From assembly GCF_014836555.1 (NCBI RefSeq), contig NZ_JACSQQ010000006.1:11410-52760 (forward strand): a stretch of 41,351 nucleotides of DNA, in the 5' to 3' direction. Both the position numbers and the translations under genes were made by a program. This stretch comes from Oerskovia rustica (GTDB taxonomy: Bacteria; Actinomycetota; Actinomycetes; Actinomycetales; Cellulomonadaceae). Shown here piece after piece: positions 18,895 through 28,900 of this stretch. The stretch's first letter is position 1. Each line of letters opens with the position of its first letter. Below the pieces are notes generated by a model. It did no database searches, was not told where the DNA came from, and saw nothing but the letters and a program-made list of their open reading frames with translations.

Positions 18895-19156
18895 CGGTCG
18901 TGCCGCACCCGACCGGCCGATGTGTGTCGCACAAGACTTCTCGACGAATGGCCATGCCTTGGAGGCACAGACCGCCGTAGTGAGTGGGCATGACGCCCGG
19001 ATGGTCGCCCCCGGGCCACAGGTGAGTCGGCTCGCTGGACGGACGCCGTCCCTGCGCCTTTGTCGATTCCCCCTCGCCCGGGTCCCGCCTTGCCAGACGG
19101 CTCCCGAGCCACCTTCGATCCTGGACAACGTACGAACGACCGGGGGATCTGTTCTC

Positions 19157-19188
19157 CCCGATCGGACGACAATGATCACCCGATCGGG
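19157..19188. promoter_or_regulatory. Candidate tandem operator, CCCGATCGG copies 2 and 3
   Basis: Two copies, the second extended to CCCGATCGGG (19179-19188), start 22 bp apart. Tandem dyads on one helix face are common for LuxR-type regulator dimers. They lie about 190 bp before the first gene of the operon. Confidence 0.42.
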
Positions 19189-19378
19189 CGATACCAAACC
19201 GACGGCTCTTGCGAGAAGGTTGTCGTCGAGGTCAGGGGACAGCGTCGGCCATCCGAAACCATCGGTTCGATGTAGGTTTCTCACCTGAGTGAATAGGTGT
19301 CCACCCGCCGCGTAGCAGACCTGTCCGGCCTTTGTCGTCTGATAGAGGGTTCAGGCGGAAACAGTCGATCGAGAGGCC

Positions 19379-22300
19379 GTGAAGTTGAAGCAGGTGTGGC
19401 AGCGGGGCGAAGGTGCCCTCGCGAGTCTTGTGGCCGAACAGACGGAGACGTGTCTGGCGGTCTACAAGGAGGACCCGAGCCGCGTCGAGCAGGACGCGAA
19501 CAATGAGCTCCGGATCTCCGAGGGCGGCTACAACAACCGTCAGCTGGAGGAGACCGTCCAGAACGCGGTGGACGCCGCCCGCCGCGGGGGGAGTCGGATC
19601 GAGGTCAGGCTGACGGCCGACACCCTTTACGTCGCGAACGACGGCGGACCGGTCTCGGAGGACGGGGTCAATGCACTCCTTGGCTCCGACCTCTCCCGCA
19701 AGCAGGGAGACAGCATCGGCCGGTTCGGCATCGGGTTCAAGTCAGTTCTCGCCGTCACTGACCGCCCGAGAATCTTCAGCCGAACCGTGTCGTTCGGCTT
19801 CGACAAGTCCTGGGCGGAGTCCACGCTGCGGCGGTACGGGTTCGTGTCCGAGCGCTACCCGACGATGCGTCTCGCGCAGGTGCTCGATCCCCTGGTCCAC
19901 GCTGCGGCCGACCCTCACCTGAAGGAGCTGATGGATTGGGCGAGCACGGTGATCGTGCTCCCGTTGTCCGCCGGGTTTCTCGGCATGAGCAAGCGCATGA
20001 TGGCGTTCCGGCCGCAGTTCGTCCTCTTCGCCGCTCACATCCGTGAGGCGAGGTTCTACGACCTGACGACCTGGCCTGCTCGGAGTGGCGGCGACATCGG
20101 GCACCCGAAGGCCACCGACAATGTCGTACGCCGGATCTCGAACGGGGACGGCACGGTCGCGGTGGAGGTCGGTGGCGTGTCCGAGGTCTGGAGCATCGCC
20201 GAGGCGGTGCACCAGCCGAGCGCGAAGGCTAGGGCAGAGGCCGGACGCATCACCGACCGGGACGACTTGCCCGTCCAGTACGCGACCAGGGTGCCCCCGA
20301 CGACCGGCATCGGGCAGTTCTGGGCGTACTTTCCGACCCGGGAGTTCACAACCTTGTCCGGCCTCGTCAACGCGCCGTGGAAACTCAGCGATGACCGCCT
20401 CGCCGTTCTCGACACACCGTTCAACGAGGAGATCCTGTCATCCGTGCTGCCACGGCTCGTCGGCGAGGCGATCCAGGTCTACGAGTCGACCGACGACCCG
20501 GTACGGGTCCTCGACGCCCTCCCGGCGCGTGGCCGCGAGAGCCGCGGATGGGCGGACGAGACGGTCAACGAACCGGTGATCCGGCACCTGCGGACCGTCA
20601 GATCCGTGCCCGATGGAACCGGCGCGCTGCGGAAGCCCTCGGAGCTCCGCTGGACCGGCTTCGTCGACGACGTGGAGCGCGGCTGGCTCCAGCAGTGGGC
20701 AGAGCACCCCGCAGCGCCGAGGAATCGCTGGGTGCATCCCGGCGCGTACGGCACCCCTGAGCGGCGTTCGAAAGTCGAGCGCCTGCTCTCCGGGAGTGCG
20801 GGTCGCGGCGTCGTCGGCGAGGTTTCCACGTCGGCGCCGGTCGCGCAGTGGCTTGAGGAGCTGGTGGCCGACGGGTCAGTGGTGTCGTCCGCGGCTGCGA
20901 TCCGGCTCGCGGCTCGGATCGCGCAGGAATCGCACCGCATCGCCGATCCCGGGCGACGTTCGCGTGCCGTGCAGGGGGTTCTCGGCGCGCGTCTGATCCG
21001 GCTCGAGGACGGCACGTTCCGCAAGCCCGAGAAGGGCAGGGTCTTCGTACGGCAGTCGGAGGCCGACGCCGGCCACGACTTCGTCGACCCCGCGCTCGTC
21101 GACGAGCAGGGCGTCAAGGAGGCGCTCGGCGTGCTCGGCGTCGTGGTGTACGACCGCAGCGGCGAGCTCCGCAGTCTCCTGGCCCGCGCCAGGTCCACGG
21201 AGGTCCTGCACGACAGAGCGCTCATGGCGCAGACATGGCAGAACATCTGGCAGACAGCGCGGACGATCGAGGACGACGAGAAGGTCTACGAGCTCCTCGT
21301 CGAGGACTTCGGGCCCAGTCTGGTCGGTGTCGTCCGTGTCCGCACCGCGGACGGTTCGTGGCGTGGCATCGCCGACGCCTACCTGGAGGGTCGACTGGTC
21401 TCACGGGGCACGGGGAGGGACCAGGATCGTCTGATCGACCCGATGTTCCATTCGGACGGCGACGTCCGAGTGCTACGTCGGATCGGGGCGGTAGACGTGC
21501 CGACGCACCGTCCTGACCCCCCGGCCGAGCCGTGGTTCCGCGCGTACGAGGGCGTGGTCGTGGACCGGTTCATCGCGGGGCAGAAGGGTTCGACTCCTCA
21601 GCGTGACCGGGTCCTCGCGACCGGCTCGACGCCCCCGTGGCCGCTGGAGCCGCTCATCGGGATGTCTGCCGAGGCCCGCGCGGTGGTGACGGACGACATC
21701 GTCCGACGAGGTCTGCCTGCGCCGTGGACGGTGCAGCACAGCACCAACGTCAGCTACGGGCGACTGAAGGTGGCGGCGCCCGAGATCTGGTTCCTCGGGA
21801 AGCACGGTGCCCTTGACGTGCCCAGATTCGGAACCGTTCGCCCGAGCGAGGTGTTCCAGGCGTCCGAGGCGGTCGATCCGGAGATCTTCCCGACCGCGGA
21901 GATGAGCGACGCCTTCGCGAAGCAACTTCGGCTGAAGACCGATCCCAACGACGACCACCAGATGCCGCCCGCGGCCTGGAATGCGCATACCATGCGGGCG
22001 GCGTCCTGGACCGGGAACAGGGAAGCGGACGTTCGTCGTGGCAAGCTCTATGGCTGGCTGCCGTTCAAGTTGCCGAACGACCCGCTCCGGTTGGTCGCCC
22101 GGGTCGGTTCGCGGTACCAGGAGGTCGCCCCGGAGAACATCGGCGTCACCACGGACCCAGCCGTCTACGACTCGCTGATCGAGGCCCAGGTCCCGGCGCT
22201 GCTGCTCGCCGACGACGGGGACTGCGAGCAGTTCGTCACAGCGTGGGACGCCAAGCCCGGTAAGGACCTCCTGCAGGAAGAGATCGTCACCGTCACGGCA

Positions 22301-24181
22301 GGTGAGCCCGAGTACCTTCTGGACTTGTACCCCCCGATGAAGCTGTGGGTGCCGGTGGCGGACCACGAGGTACTGATCCAGGCCTGCCGGAGCATCGAAC
22401 GACTCGTCGCCACCCCGGAGGGCCAGCGGGGCCGGCCGGTCGCGCAGCACCGCGACGGCAGCGGCGTCGTCCGGGTCACGGCGACGGACCCGTCGCAGGT
22501 CCTCGCCCAGGTCGCCAGGGCGCTCAACCTCGACATGTCGGGCGCGGACATCCGCAAGGTCTTCGACGACGTGGCGCGGCAGAAGACCATGAAGCTCGTC
22601 ACCGAGGTCAGGAAGGCGAAGTCAGACAATGACCGGCTGCTCGCTGCCGTGGGTGTGGATGTACTTCGCAGGAGCCTGCCCAAGCAGGTCCTCGACATCG
22701 TCGAAGACACGAGCGGGAAGTCGAGTCCGCACGAGATCGCGGCCCTCGCCCGCGCCGTGCATGGCGTCAGTATCCTCAAGCAGCCCTCGATCCTGGCGGC
22801 GCTCCAGGAGAACGGTCTGGAGCCACCCCGTGAGTGGGCAGGGCGCAGCACGACCCGGCGCTGGGTCGAGGAACTCGGGTTCCCCACCGAGTGGGCAGGG
22901 TTCACGGCGAACGCCCGCCCGGCGCAGGAGATGATCGACGGTCCTGCTCGTCTCGAGAAGCTGCACCCCTACCAGGTCGCGGTCACGGAGCGCATCAAGG
23001 ATCTCTTCCTGGGCACGGGCAGCGACCGGGGCATGGTGGCGCTGCCCACTGGTGCTGGCAAGACGCGGGTAGCGGTCGAGGCGTTGGTCAACGGGCTTCG
23101 CCAGGGCTACGTCGCTGACGACGATCCGCTCGTGTGGATCGCGCAGACTGAGGAGCTGTGCGAGCAGGCCGTCGAGACGTGGATGCACATCTGGCGTGCG
23201 ATCGGCCCGGAGCTGCCCATGAACGTCGGGCGGCTCTGGGGGACGAACTCGGTGGTCGAGGACCCGTCATCGTTCCAGCTCGTCGTGGCGGGCATCGACA
23301 AGCTACGGAGCGTTGCGGAGAGGGAGCCGGATAAGTACGAGTGGTTGCGCGGCCCGTCCGTGGTGGTGATCGACGAGGCGCACACCTCGGTCACTCCCGA
23401 GTACACGAAGGCGCTCGAATGGCTCGGGCGGAGCGGGCGTACCCGCAAGATCAGCCAGCGCCGTCCGCTGATCGGCCTCACGGCGACCCCCTTCCGCGGC
23501 AGGTCGCAGTACGAGACCGAGCGTCTCGTGAGCCGGTACGGCAGCAACCGTCTCGACAAGGGCGCCTTCCAGGATCCCGACAACCCGTACCTCGAGCTCC
23601 AGGACATGGGCGTTCTGGCCCAGGTTCGCCAGAAGATCCTCGACGGCGTGAAGGTGAACCTGACCAGTCAGGAGATCGCCGACATCGAGAAGATGAGCCG
23701 GCTACCGGCCGGTGTCACCGAGCGTCTGGGCGACGACAACGATCGCACCCTGCGCATCGTGGACCACATCGTGGCCCAGCCCGAAGACTGGACGATGCTC
23801 GTGTTCGCCTCGTCGGTCGAGAACTCCCGCACACTTGCCGCCCTGCTCACGCATCGTGGTGTCCCGGCTGTGTCCATCTCGTCCGACACCGAGGCCGCCG
23901 CCCGACGGCACTACGTGGAGCAGTTCAGGACAGGCAAGCTCCGGGTGATCACCAACTACGGCGTGCTCACCCAGGGTTTCGACGCCCCGAAGGTGCAGGC
24001 CGTGTACGTCACGCGGCCAACGTTCAGCCCCAACGTCTACCAGCAGATGATCGGGCGCGGGCTCCGTGGCCTGCTCAACGGAGGATCCGAGGAAGTGATG
24101 ATCGTCAACGTGCAGGATAACTTCGCGCAGTTCGGCGACCTGCTCGCTTTCAACCAGTTCGAGTACCTGTGGCAGCGGTGA
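19379..24181 (+). CDS. GHKL (sacsin-like) ATPase fused to SF2 DEAH helicase
   Basis: This 1600-aa protein opens the rightward operon. The N-terminal 130 residues show a GHKL/Hsp90-like ATP site as in sacsin-type proteins: QLEETVQNAVDAARRGG (N-box), YVANDGGPV and IGRFGIGFKSVLAV. About 1000 residues in the middle match nothing I can name. Residues about 1191-1600 are an SF2 helicase: YQVAVTERI (Q-like motif), PTGAGKT (near 1222), VVIDEAHTS (near 1331), GLTATPFRGR, TLAALLTHRG, TQGFDAPKVQAVYVTRP and YQQMIGRGLRG. All core motifs are intact, so it should be active. The GTG at 19379 has a weak ribosome site. The stop overlaps the next gene. Architecturally it occupies the place of a DISARM accessory helicase, but I do not see it as DrmD or DrmE. 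Confidence 0.88.
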   Translation: MKLKQVWQRGEGALASLVAEQTETCLAVYKEDPSRVEQDANNELRISEGGYNNRQLEETVQNAVDAARRGGSRIEVRLTADTLYVANDGGPVSEDGVNALLGSDLSRKQGDSIGRFGIGFKSVLAVTDRPRIFSRTVSFGFDKSWAESTLRRYGFVSERYPTMRLAQVLDPLVHAAADPHLKELMDWASTVIVLPLSAGFLGMSKRMMAFRPQFVLFAAHIREARFYDLTTWPARSGGDIGHPKATDNVVRRISNGDGTVAVEVGGVSEVWSIAEAVHQPSAKARAEAGRITDRDDLPVQYATRVPPTTGIGQFWAYFPTREFTTLSGLVNAPWKLSDDRLAVLDTPFNEEILSSVLPRLVGEAIQVYESTDDPVRVLDALPARGRESRGWADETVNEPVIRHLRTVRSVPDGTGALRKPSELRWTGFVDDVERGWLQQWAEHPAAPRNRWVHPGAYGTPERRSKVERLLSGSAGRGVVGEVSTSAPVAQWLEELVADGSVVSSAAAIRLAARIAQESHRIADPGRRSRAVQGVLGARLIRLEDGTFRKPEKGRVFVRQSEADAGHDFVDPALVDEQGVKEALGVLGVVVYDRSGELRSLLARARSTEVLHDRALMAQTWQNIWQTARTIEDDEKVYELLVEDFGPSLVGVVRVRTADGSWRGIADAYLEGRLVSRGTGRDQDRLIDPMFHSDGDVRVLRRIGAVDVPTHRPDPPAEPWFRAYEGVVVDRFIAGQKGSTPQRDRVLATGSTPPWPLEPLIGMSAEARAVVTDDIVRRGLPAPWTVQHSTNVSYGRLKVAAPEIWFLGKHGALDVPRFGTVRPSEVFQASEAVDPEIFPTAEMSDAFAKQLRLKTDPNDDHQMPPAAWNAHTMRAASWTGNREADVRRGKLYGWLPFKLPNDPLRLVARVGSRYQEVAPENIGVTTDPAVYDSLIEAQVPALLLADDGDCEQFVTAWDAKPGKDLLQEEIVTVTAGEPEYLLDLYPPMKLWVPVADHEVLIQACRSIERLVATPEGQRGRPVAQHRDGSGVVRVTATDPSQVLAQVARALNLDMSGADIRKVFDDVARQKTMKLVTEVRKAKSDNDRLLAAVGVDVLRRSLPKQVLDIVEDTSGKSSPHEIAALARAVHGVSILKQPSILAALQENGLEPPREWAGRSTTRRWVEELGFPTEWAGFTANARPAQEMIDGPARLEKLHPYQVAVTERIKDLFLGTGSDRGMVALPTGAGKTRVAVEALVNGLRQGYVADDDPLVWIAQTEELCEQAVETWMHIWRAIGPELPMNVGRLWGTNSVVEDPSSFQLVVAGIDKLRSVAEREPDKYEWLRGPSVVVIDEAHTSVTPEYTKALEWLGRSGRTRKISQRRPLIGLTATPFRGRSQYETERLVSRYGSNRLDKGAFQDPDNPYLELQDMGVLAQVRQKILDGVKVNLTSQEIADIEKMSRLPAGVTERLGDDNDRTLRIVDHIVAQPEDWTMLVFASSVENSRTLAALLTHRGVPAVSISSDTEAAARRHYVEQFRTGKLRVITNYGVLTQGFDAPKVQAVYVTRPTFSPNVYQQMIGRGLRGLLNGGSEEVMIVNVQDNFAQFGDLLAFNQFEYLWQR

Positions 24182-25941
24182 AGGCGGCCGTGAACCTCGA
24201 CCCGAGTCAGGTTGCGGCCGTCGAGGTCGATGCGGAGGCCCGGCAGATTGTCGTCGCCGGACCCGGCTCGGGCAAGACGGAGGTGGTCTCGGCGCTGATC
24301 GAGCACCTGATCGAGGAGAAGGACCTCGAGCCGACGTCGGAGATCCTCGTCATCAGCTTCTCGAACGCCGCCGTCCACGCGGCGACGGCGCGCCTGGCAC
24401 GCAAGGGCCTCGACCCGGTGACGGTCCAGACCATGGACTCGCTCGCGCTGGAGATCCTCCGGGACGTGTCCGACGTCGACACGACCGAGCTCTCCTTCGA
24501 TCGCAGGGTCGAAGCCGCGACGCAGATCCTCCGGGAGGAGGGGTGGGACCGGCTCGATGAACTCCGGCACCTCGTCGTGGACGAGGTTCAGGACGTCGTC
24601 GGCCGGCGAGCGGACTTCTTGCTTGCCCTCCTCGATGTCCTCGACGAGGACGCCGGGTTCAGCCTGATCGGCGACCTCGCCCAGGCAATCTACGACTTCC
24701 AGCTCGACGACCGGTCGGGTACGACCTCGGCGGACCTCTTAGGGCAAGCCTCGACGAAAGGGGTCGTGGAGGAGAAGGTCCTGACCGGGCAGTACCGGGC
24801 TCGCACGCGAGATGCCAAGGGTGCGGCACGCCTGCGCGCAGCCGTCCTGGCGGGTGCCGACGACCTCGACGACTTCGAGGCGGACGTGGTCCACGCGGGC
24901 GGGGTGCCAGACGTTGTCCGGCTCGCCCAGGGTTGGGACGGCACCACGGCCTTTCTCACCGAGACCAACGGCCAGGCGATGCTCGTCGCCCGGGAGATCG
25001 GGGAGGCGGGCGGTCTGGCCAGGCTCCGGAGACGAGCGGACCAGCGTGTCCTGGCGCGGTGGGTCGTGGAGTCGCTCGCGGACTGGAGGCCCGTCTCCAT
25101 CCGGCGGGAGGAGCTGTTCGATCGCCTCGGTCCGTTCGCCGTCCGCCACGACCCCGCCGACTTGTGGCGGGCGCTGAGGGCCGTGACCGGAGCGCGAGGC
25201 AACGAGCTCGACCTCAGCAGGCTCGTCAGAAGGATCGCGGGCACCCGACCGATCCCACCCCAACTTCTCCACCAGCAAGACGACGGCCTGATCGTGTCCA
25301 CGGTCCACCGCGCGAAGGGGCTGGAGTTCGACAACGTCGTGCTCGTCGACTTCGCCAGGTTCGGGCGGCAGGAGCGCGACCTGGAGGCGGAACGTCGCCG
25401 ACGCTTCGTAGCGCTGACCCGCGCCCGGGACCGGATCGTCCGTGCCGACGGGGCACCACGCAGAGTGTTCAAGCACCATGACGAGCGCTGGTATCTCGGT
25501 GGCTACAAGAACTGGCAGACCTTCGGATTCGAGCTGCGGACCAGTGACCTGGACACGACCGCGCCGCCCGGCGACGACCTCACCGGGACGCAGGAACACC
25601 TCGCGACGAAGGTTCGGACGGGTGACGCCCTGGAGCTCGTTCTGGACCCGGGGCGGTCGACGCTCAGGATTCCGACGTACACGGTGCTGCACGACGGTGT
25701 CGTCGTCGCGCGGACGGCCGAGTCGTTCGGCACCGCACTCGCGCGACGGGTCGGGCCGGCCGAGCGTCGTCGCGCGGGGACGCTGCCGTGGCCGAGGGTC
25801 TCCCGGGCCAGGGTGGAGGACGTCGTGACAGTCGCCGGGGAGCCGGCTCAGGATTGTGTCGGCCGTCGTGGCCTGTGGCTCGGCGTGACGACCGCAGGAA
25901 TGCTCGACGTGGAATGGGGGACTGAGAAGGATGATGACTGA
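24178..25941 (+). CDS. UvrD/REP-type SF1 helicase
   Basis: This 587-aa helicase starts VKAAVNLDPSQVAAVEV. Motifs: VVAGPGSGKTEVVSAL (Walker A), VISFSNAAVHAATARL (Ia), VVDEVQDVVG (II, with Val in place of the usual Ala/Cys), SLIGDLAQAIYDFQ (III), VSTVHRAKGLEFDNVVL (V) and FVALTRARDRIV (VI). It is shorter than UvrD or PcrA, with a reduced 2B region. About 100 C-terminal residues contain no nuclease motif that I can see. I chose the GTG at 24178 because it overlaps the upstream stop as GTGA; a GTG at 24169 is also possible. It overlaps the next gene by 11 nt, so translation is probably coupled. Confidence 0.86.
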   Translation: MKAAVNLDPSQVAAVEVDAEARQIVVAGPGSGKTEVVSALIEHLIEEKDLEPTSEILVISFSNAAVHAATARLARKGLDPVTVQTMDSLALEILRDVSDVDTTELSFDRRVEAATQILREEGWDRLDELRHLVVDEVQDVVGRRADFLLALLDVLDEDAGFSLIGDLAQAIYDFQLDDRSGTTSADLLGQASTKGVVEEKVLTGQYRARTRDAKGAARLRAAVLAGADDLDDFEADVVHAGGVPDVVRLAQGWDGTTAFLTETNGQAMLVAREIGEAGGLARLRRRADQRVLARWVVESLADWRPVSIRREELFDRLGPFAVRHDPADLWRALRAVTGARGNELDLSRLVRRIAGTRPIPPQLLHQQDDGLIVSTVHRAKGLEFDNVVLVDFARFGRQERDLEAERRRRFVALTRARDRIVRADGAPRRVFKHHDERWYLGGYKNWQTFGFELRTSDLDTTAPPGDDLTGTQEHLATKVRTGDALELVLDPGRSTLRIPTYTVLHDGVVVARTAESFGTALARRVGPAERRRAGTLPWPRVSRARVEDVVTVAGEPAQDCVGRRGLWLGVTTAGMLDVEWGTEKDDD

Positions 25942-28900
25942 CCTGAACGCCTGGTACTTGGCGCGCTCCGCCATGGTGGACGCGCTGGTCGCGGACCTGC
26001 AGGGAGCGACGGACGCCGACGACCTGCTGACCGAGGCGCCGCTGTCGCGGTTCGTCGTCGGGATCCTGCACCCGCGCTCGGAGGAACCGATCGAGGACGT
26101 GCGCGACGACGACGAGTCCGATGTGGGGACGGCCATGGACTCGGGCAACGACCCGGCGGTGGCGCTGGCCCGCATGCGCTACCCGTCGACCATGGGTCTG
26201 ACCTTCTCGGTCGCGGCGAGCACCTCGTCGGTCGAGGTGGAGGTGTCGGTCGACCGGTACCACGAGCTCGTCGACCCGCAAGAGGTGGCGGCCGCCCGGG
26301 AGGAGGTCGCCCGGCGCGCCGAAGAACGTCGGACACTGCTCGGCGACGCGGCCGCAATCCCCGGGACCGAGGAGCCGGAAAAGGCCGAGACCCGGGCGTC
26401 CACCCAGAACGACGGCCTGTGGAAGGTCGCCCGCCAGGAGCCGACGACGTTCTCGGTGGACGTGACCGTTCCGGGTATGGGGCAGGAGGGCGTCACCGAC
26501 GGCCTGGCACTGCGGACCGTGGTCCGGCCCGTGCGCGACGGCGCGGTCAGTGTCACCGTCGTGCTGGTGAACACGCTGGTCCGGCCTGAGAAGGGGTATG
26601 CCGACGCGCTGTGCTGGTTCCGCCCTCGCCTGGTGCTCACCACACCCGACGGGCAGTTCGTCGACCGTCGGCCGGATCGCGACCTTGCCTTCCAGGACGA
26701 CGACGAGCGCGGTGGCGAGCTGCTGTACCGGACTGAGCGCCACCTTGCCGTCGGGCACGGGTGCGCCGTCACCTGGGAGGAGGCCTCGCTCGTGCAGCGG
26801 CTCGAGACGACGTTCTTCCCCAGCCACGACCTCCGCCTCGCACGAGCCGAACGGTCCGACGTCCCCCGGCTGGGGATGAAGGCGCTCGGTGTGGACGACG
26901 ACCGGCGGGCTCTGGCTGGGCTGGTCGACGTCTACGAGCAGTGGATCGCCGGTCAGGAGTCGCGCGTCCCTGGCCTCGAGGCGAGGCACGTCCCGACGGC
27001 GGAGCGACACTTGCGTGATGCCCGTCGTGCGGTCGCCCGGATGCGAGACGGCATCGCTGTGCTCGACCGCGATCCGGAGGCGGCCCGTGCTTTCCGGGTC
27101 ATGAACCAGGTGATGCAGCAGCAACGCGTCCGGCAGGTGATGGTTCGTGGCGGGCACACCGTGCCGCCGGACGTCGAGGGTCAGTGGCGGCCGTTCCAGA
27201 TGGCCTTCGTGCTGCTCAACCTCGCCAGCCTCGCGGACCCGCGGCACCCCGACCGCGACATGGCCGATCTTCTCTGGTTTCCCACCGGTGGTGGCAAGAC
27301 CGAGGCCTACCTCGGTCTGATCGCGTTCGTTCTCGTGCTGCGGAGACTTCGAGGCGGACCGGACCAGGGCGCCGGAGTGGGCGTCATCATGCGCTACACC
27401 CTGCGACTCCTGACCATCCAGCAGTTCGAGCGGGCCTCGGGTCTCATCTGCGCCCTGGAGGAGTGGCGGCGTCGTGAGGCGGCAGAGCTGCGGGAGTTCT
27501 CCATCGGTTTGTGGGTGGGCCAGGGTGCGACTCCGAACGGTGTCAAGGCCGCAGCGGAAGCGCTCAAGAAGATGCGCGACGGCGGGGAGCCGAGCGATAA
27601 GGGAAACCCGCGCCAGCTCCTGCGCTGCCCGTGGTGCGGAACACCGCTCCCGGTCGACGCCTACGACGCCGACGTCCGCGAGGACCGGATGACCGTCCGC
27701 TGCCCCGGCGACCTCTGCGATTTCCGCGACGGGCTGCCTGTCCACCTCGTCGACACCGACGTGTACACCACGCGTCCTTCACTCGTGATCGGCACGGTGG
27801 ACAAGTTTGCGATGCTGGCCTGGCGAGGTGAGGCCGGTGTCGTCCTGGGTGCGTTCCACGACGAGAAGCCGGACCTGATCATCCAGGACGAGCTGCATCT
27901 GATCAGTGGGCCACTCGGCACGCTGGTCGGCCTCTACGAGACCGCCGTCGACGCGCTGGCGACGTCTGACGAGGGCGTCCGCCCGAAGCTCGTGGCTTCC
28001 ACGGCGACGATCCGTCGCGCGACCGACCAGGTGAGGGCCGTCTTCGACCGCACGGCACAGCAATTCCCGCCGCCCGGGCTCGACGCCAGCGACTCCTTCT
28101 TCGCCGTCGACGCCGATCCGCAGGACCGACCGACCCGCAGGTACGTCGGGGTGATGGCGCCGTCGACCAGCCATGCGACGCTGCTGGTCCGTGTCTACGC
28201 CGCGCTCCTGCAGGCAGGCTACGAGCTCGACGCCCCCGACGCGGTGCGCGACGCCTACTGGACGATGCTCGGCTACTTCAACAGCCTCCGCGTGCTCGGC
28301 GCCGCCTTCATCCAGTCGCTGGACGATGTCCCTGACCGTATGAAGGTCGTCGCGGCGCGGACCGGCCACCAGGTCCGGGACATCCGCGATCCCCGGGAGA
28401 TGACGTCTCGCAAGAAGTCGAGCGAGATCCCCGACGAGCTCGCCCGGCTCGGCACGTCGTACCCAGCCGTGGAGTGCCCTGACATCGTCCTGGCGACGAA
28501 CATGATCTCCGTCGGGGTCGACGTCGACCGGCTCGGCCTGATGGGTGTCATGGGCCAGCCCCAGATGACCTCGGAGTACATCCAGGCGACCTCGCGGGTC
28601 GGCCGCGCGCACCCTGGTCTCGTCGTCACGATGTTCAACGCGGCGAAGTCCCGCGATCTGTCGCACTACGAGTCGTTCACCTCCTTTCATCGGGCGCTGT
28701 ACAAGCAGGTCGAGGCGACCGGGGCGACACCGTTCGCGCGGCGTGCGCTCGATCGCGCGCTCCACGGGCTGCTGGTGATCCTCGCCCGGCACTCCGTCGC
28801 CGGGGCGTCCGGGAGCAAGTCGGTCGACGTGCCCGTCACGTCCGATGCCTTCGACGACCTCGTAGAGGTGATCGCGGCGCGGGCACGCTCCGTCGATCCC

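Larger units (their letters stand above)
18828..19378. promoter_or_regulatory. Divergent control region between the kinase/regulator pair and the DISARM-like operon
   Basis: This 551-bp gap has no convincing gene. It holds TACTGT (18840-18835), the -10 box of the regulator gene. It also holds three copies of CCCGATCGG (18886-18894, 19157-19165, 19179-19187); the last two start 22 bp apart, two helix turns, on the same face. CACCT/AGGTG (19282-19299) is a small dyad. I cannot place the operon promoter firmly; GATAGAGG (19341-19348) is a candidate -10. GAGAGG lies only 2 nt before the GTG at 19379, a poor ribosome site. Confidence 0.5.

Noticed and set aside
19379-24181. Calling the 1600-aa protein DrmD or DrmE
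   Set aside because: DrmD is SNF2-like without an N-terminal GHKL domain, and I see no DrmE features. The GHKL motifs are clear, so no DISARM name is given.
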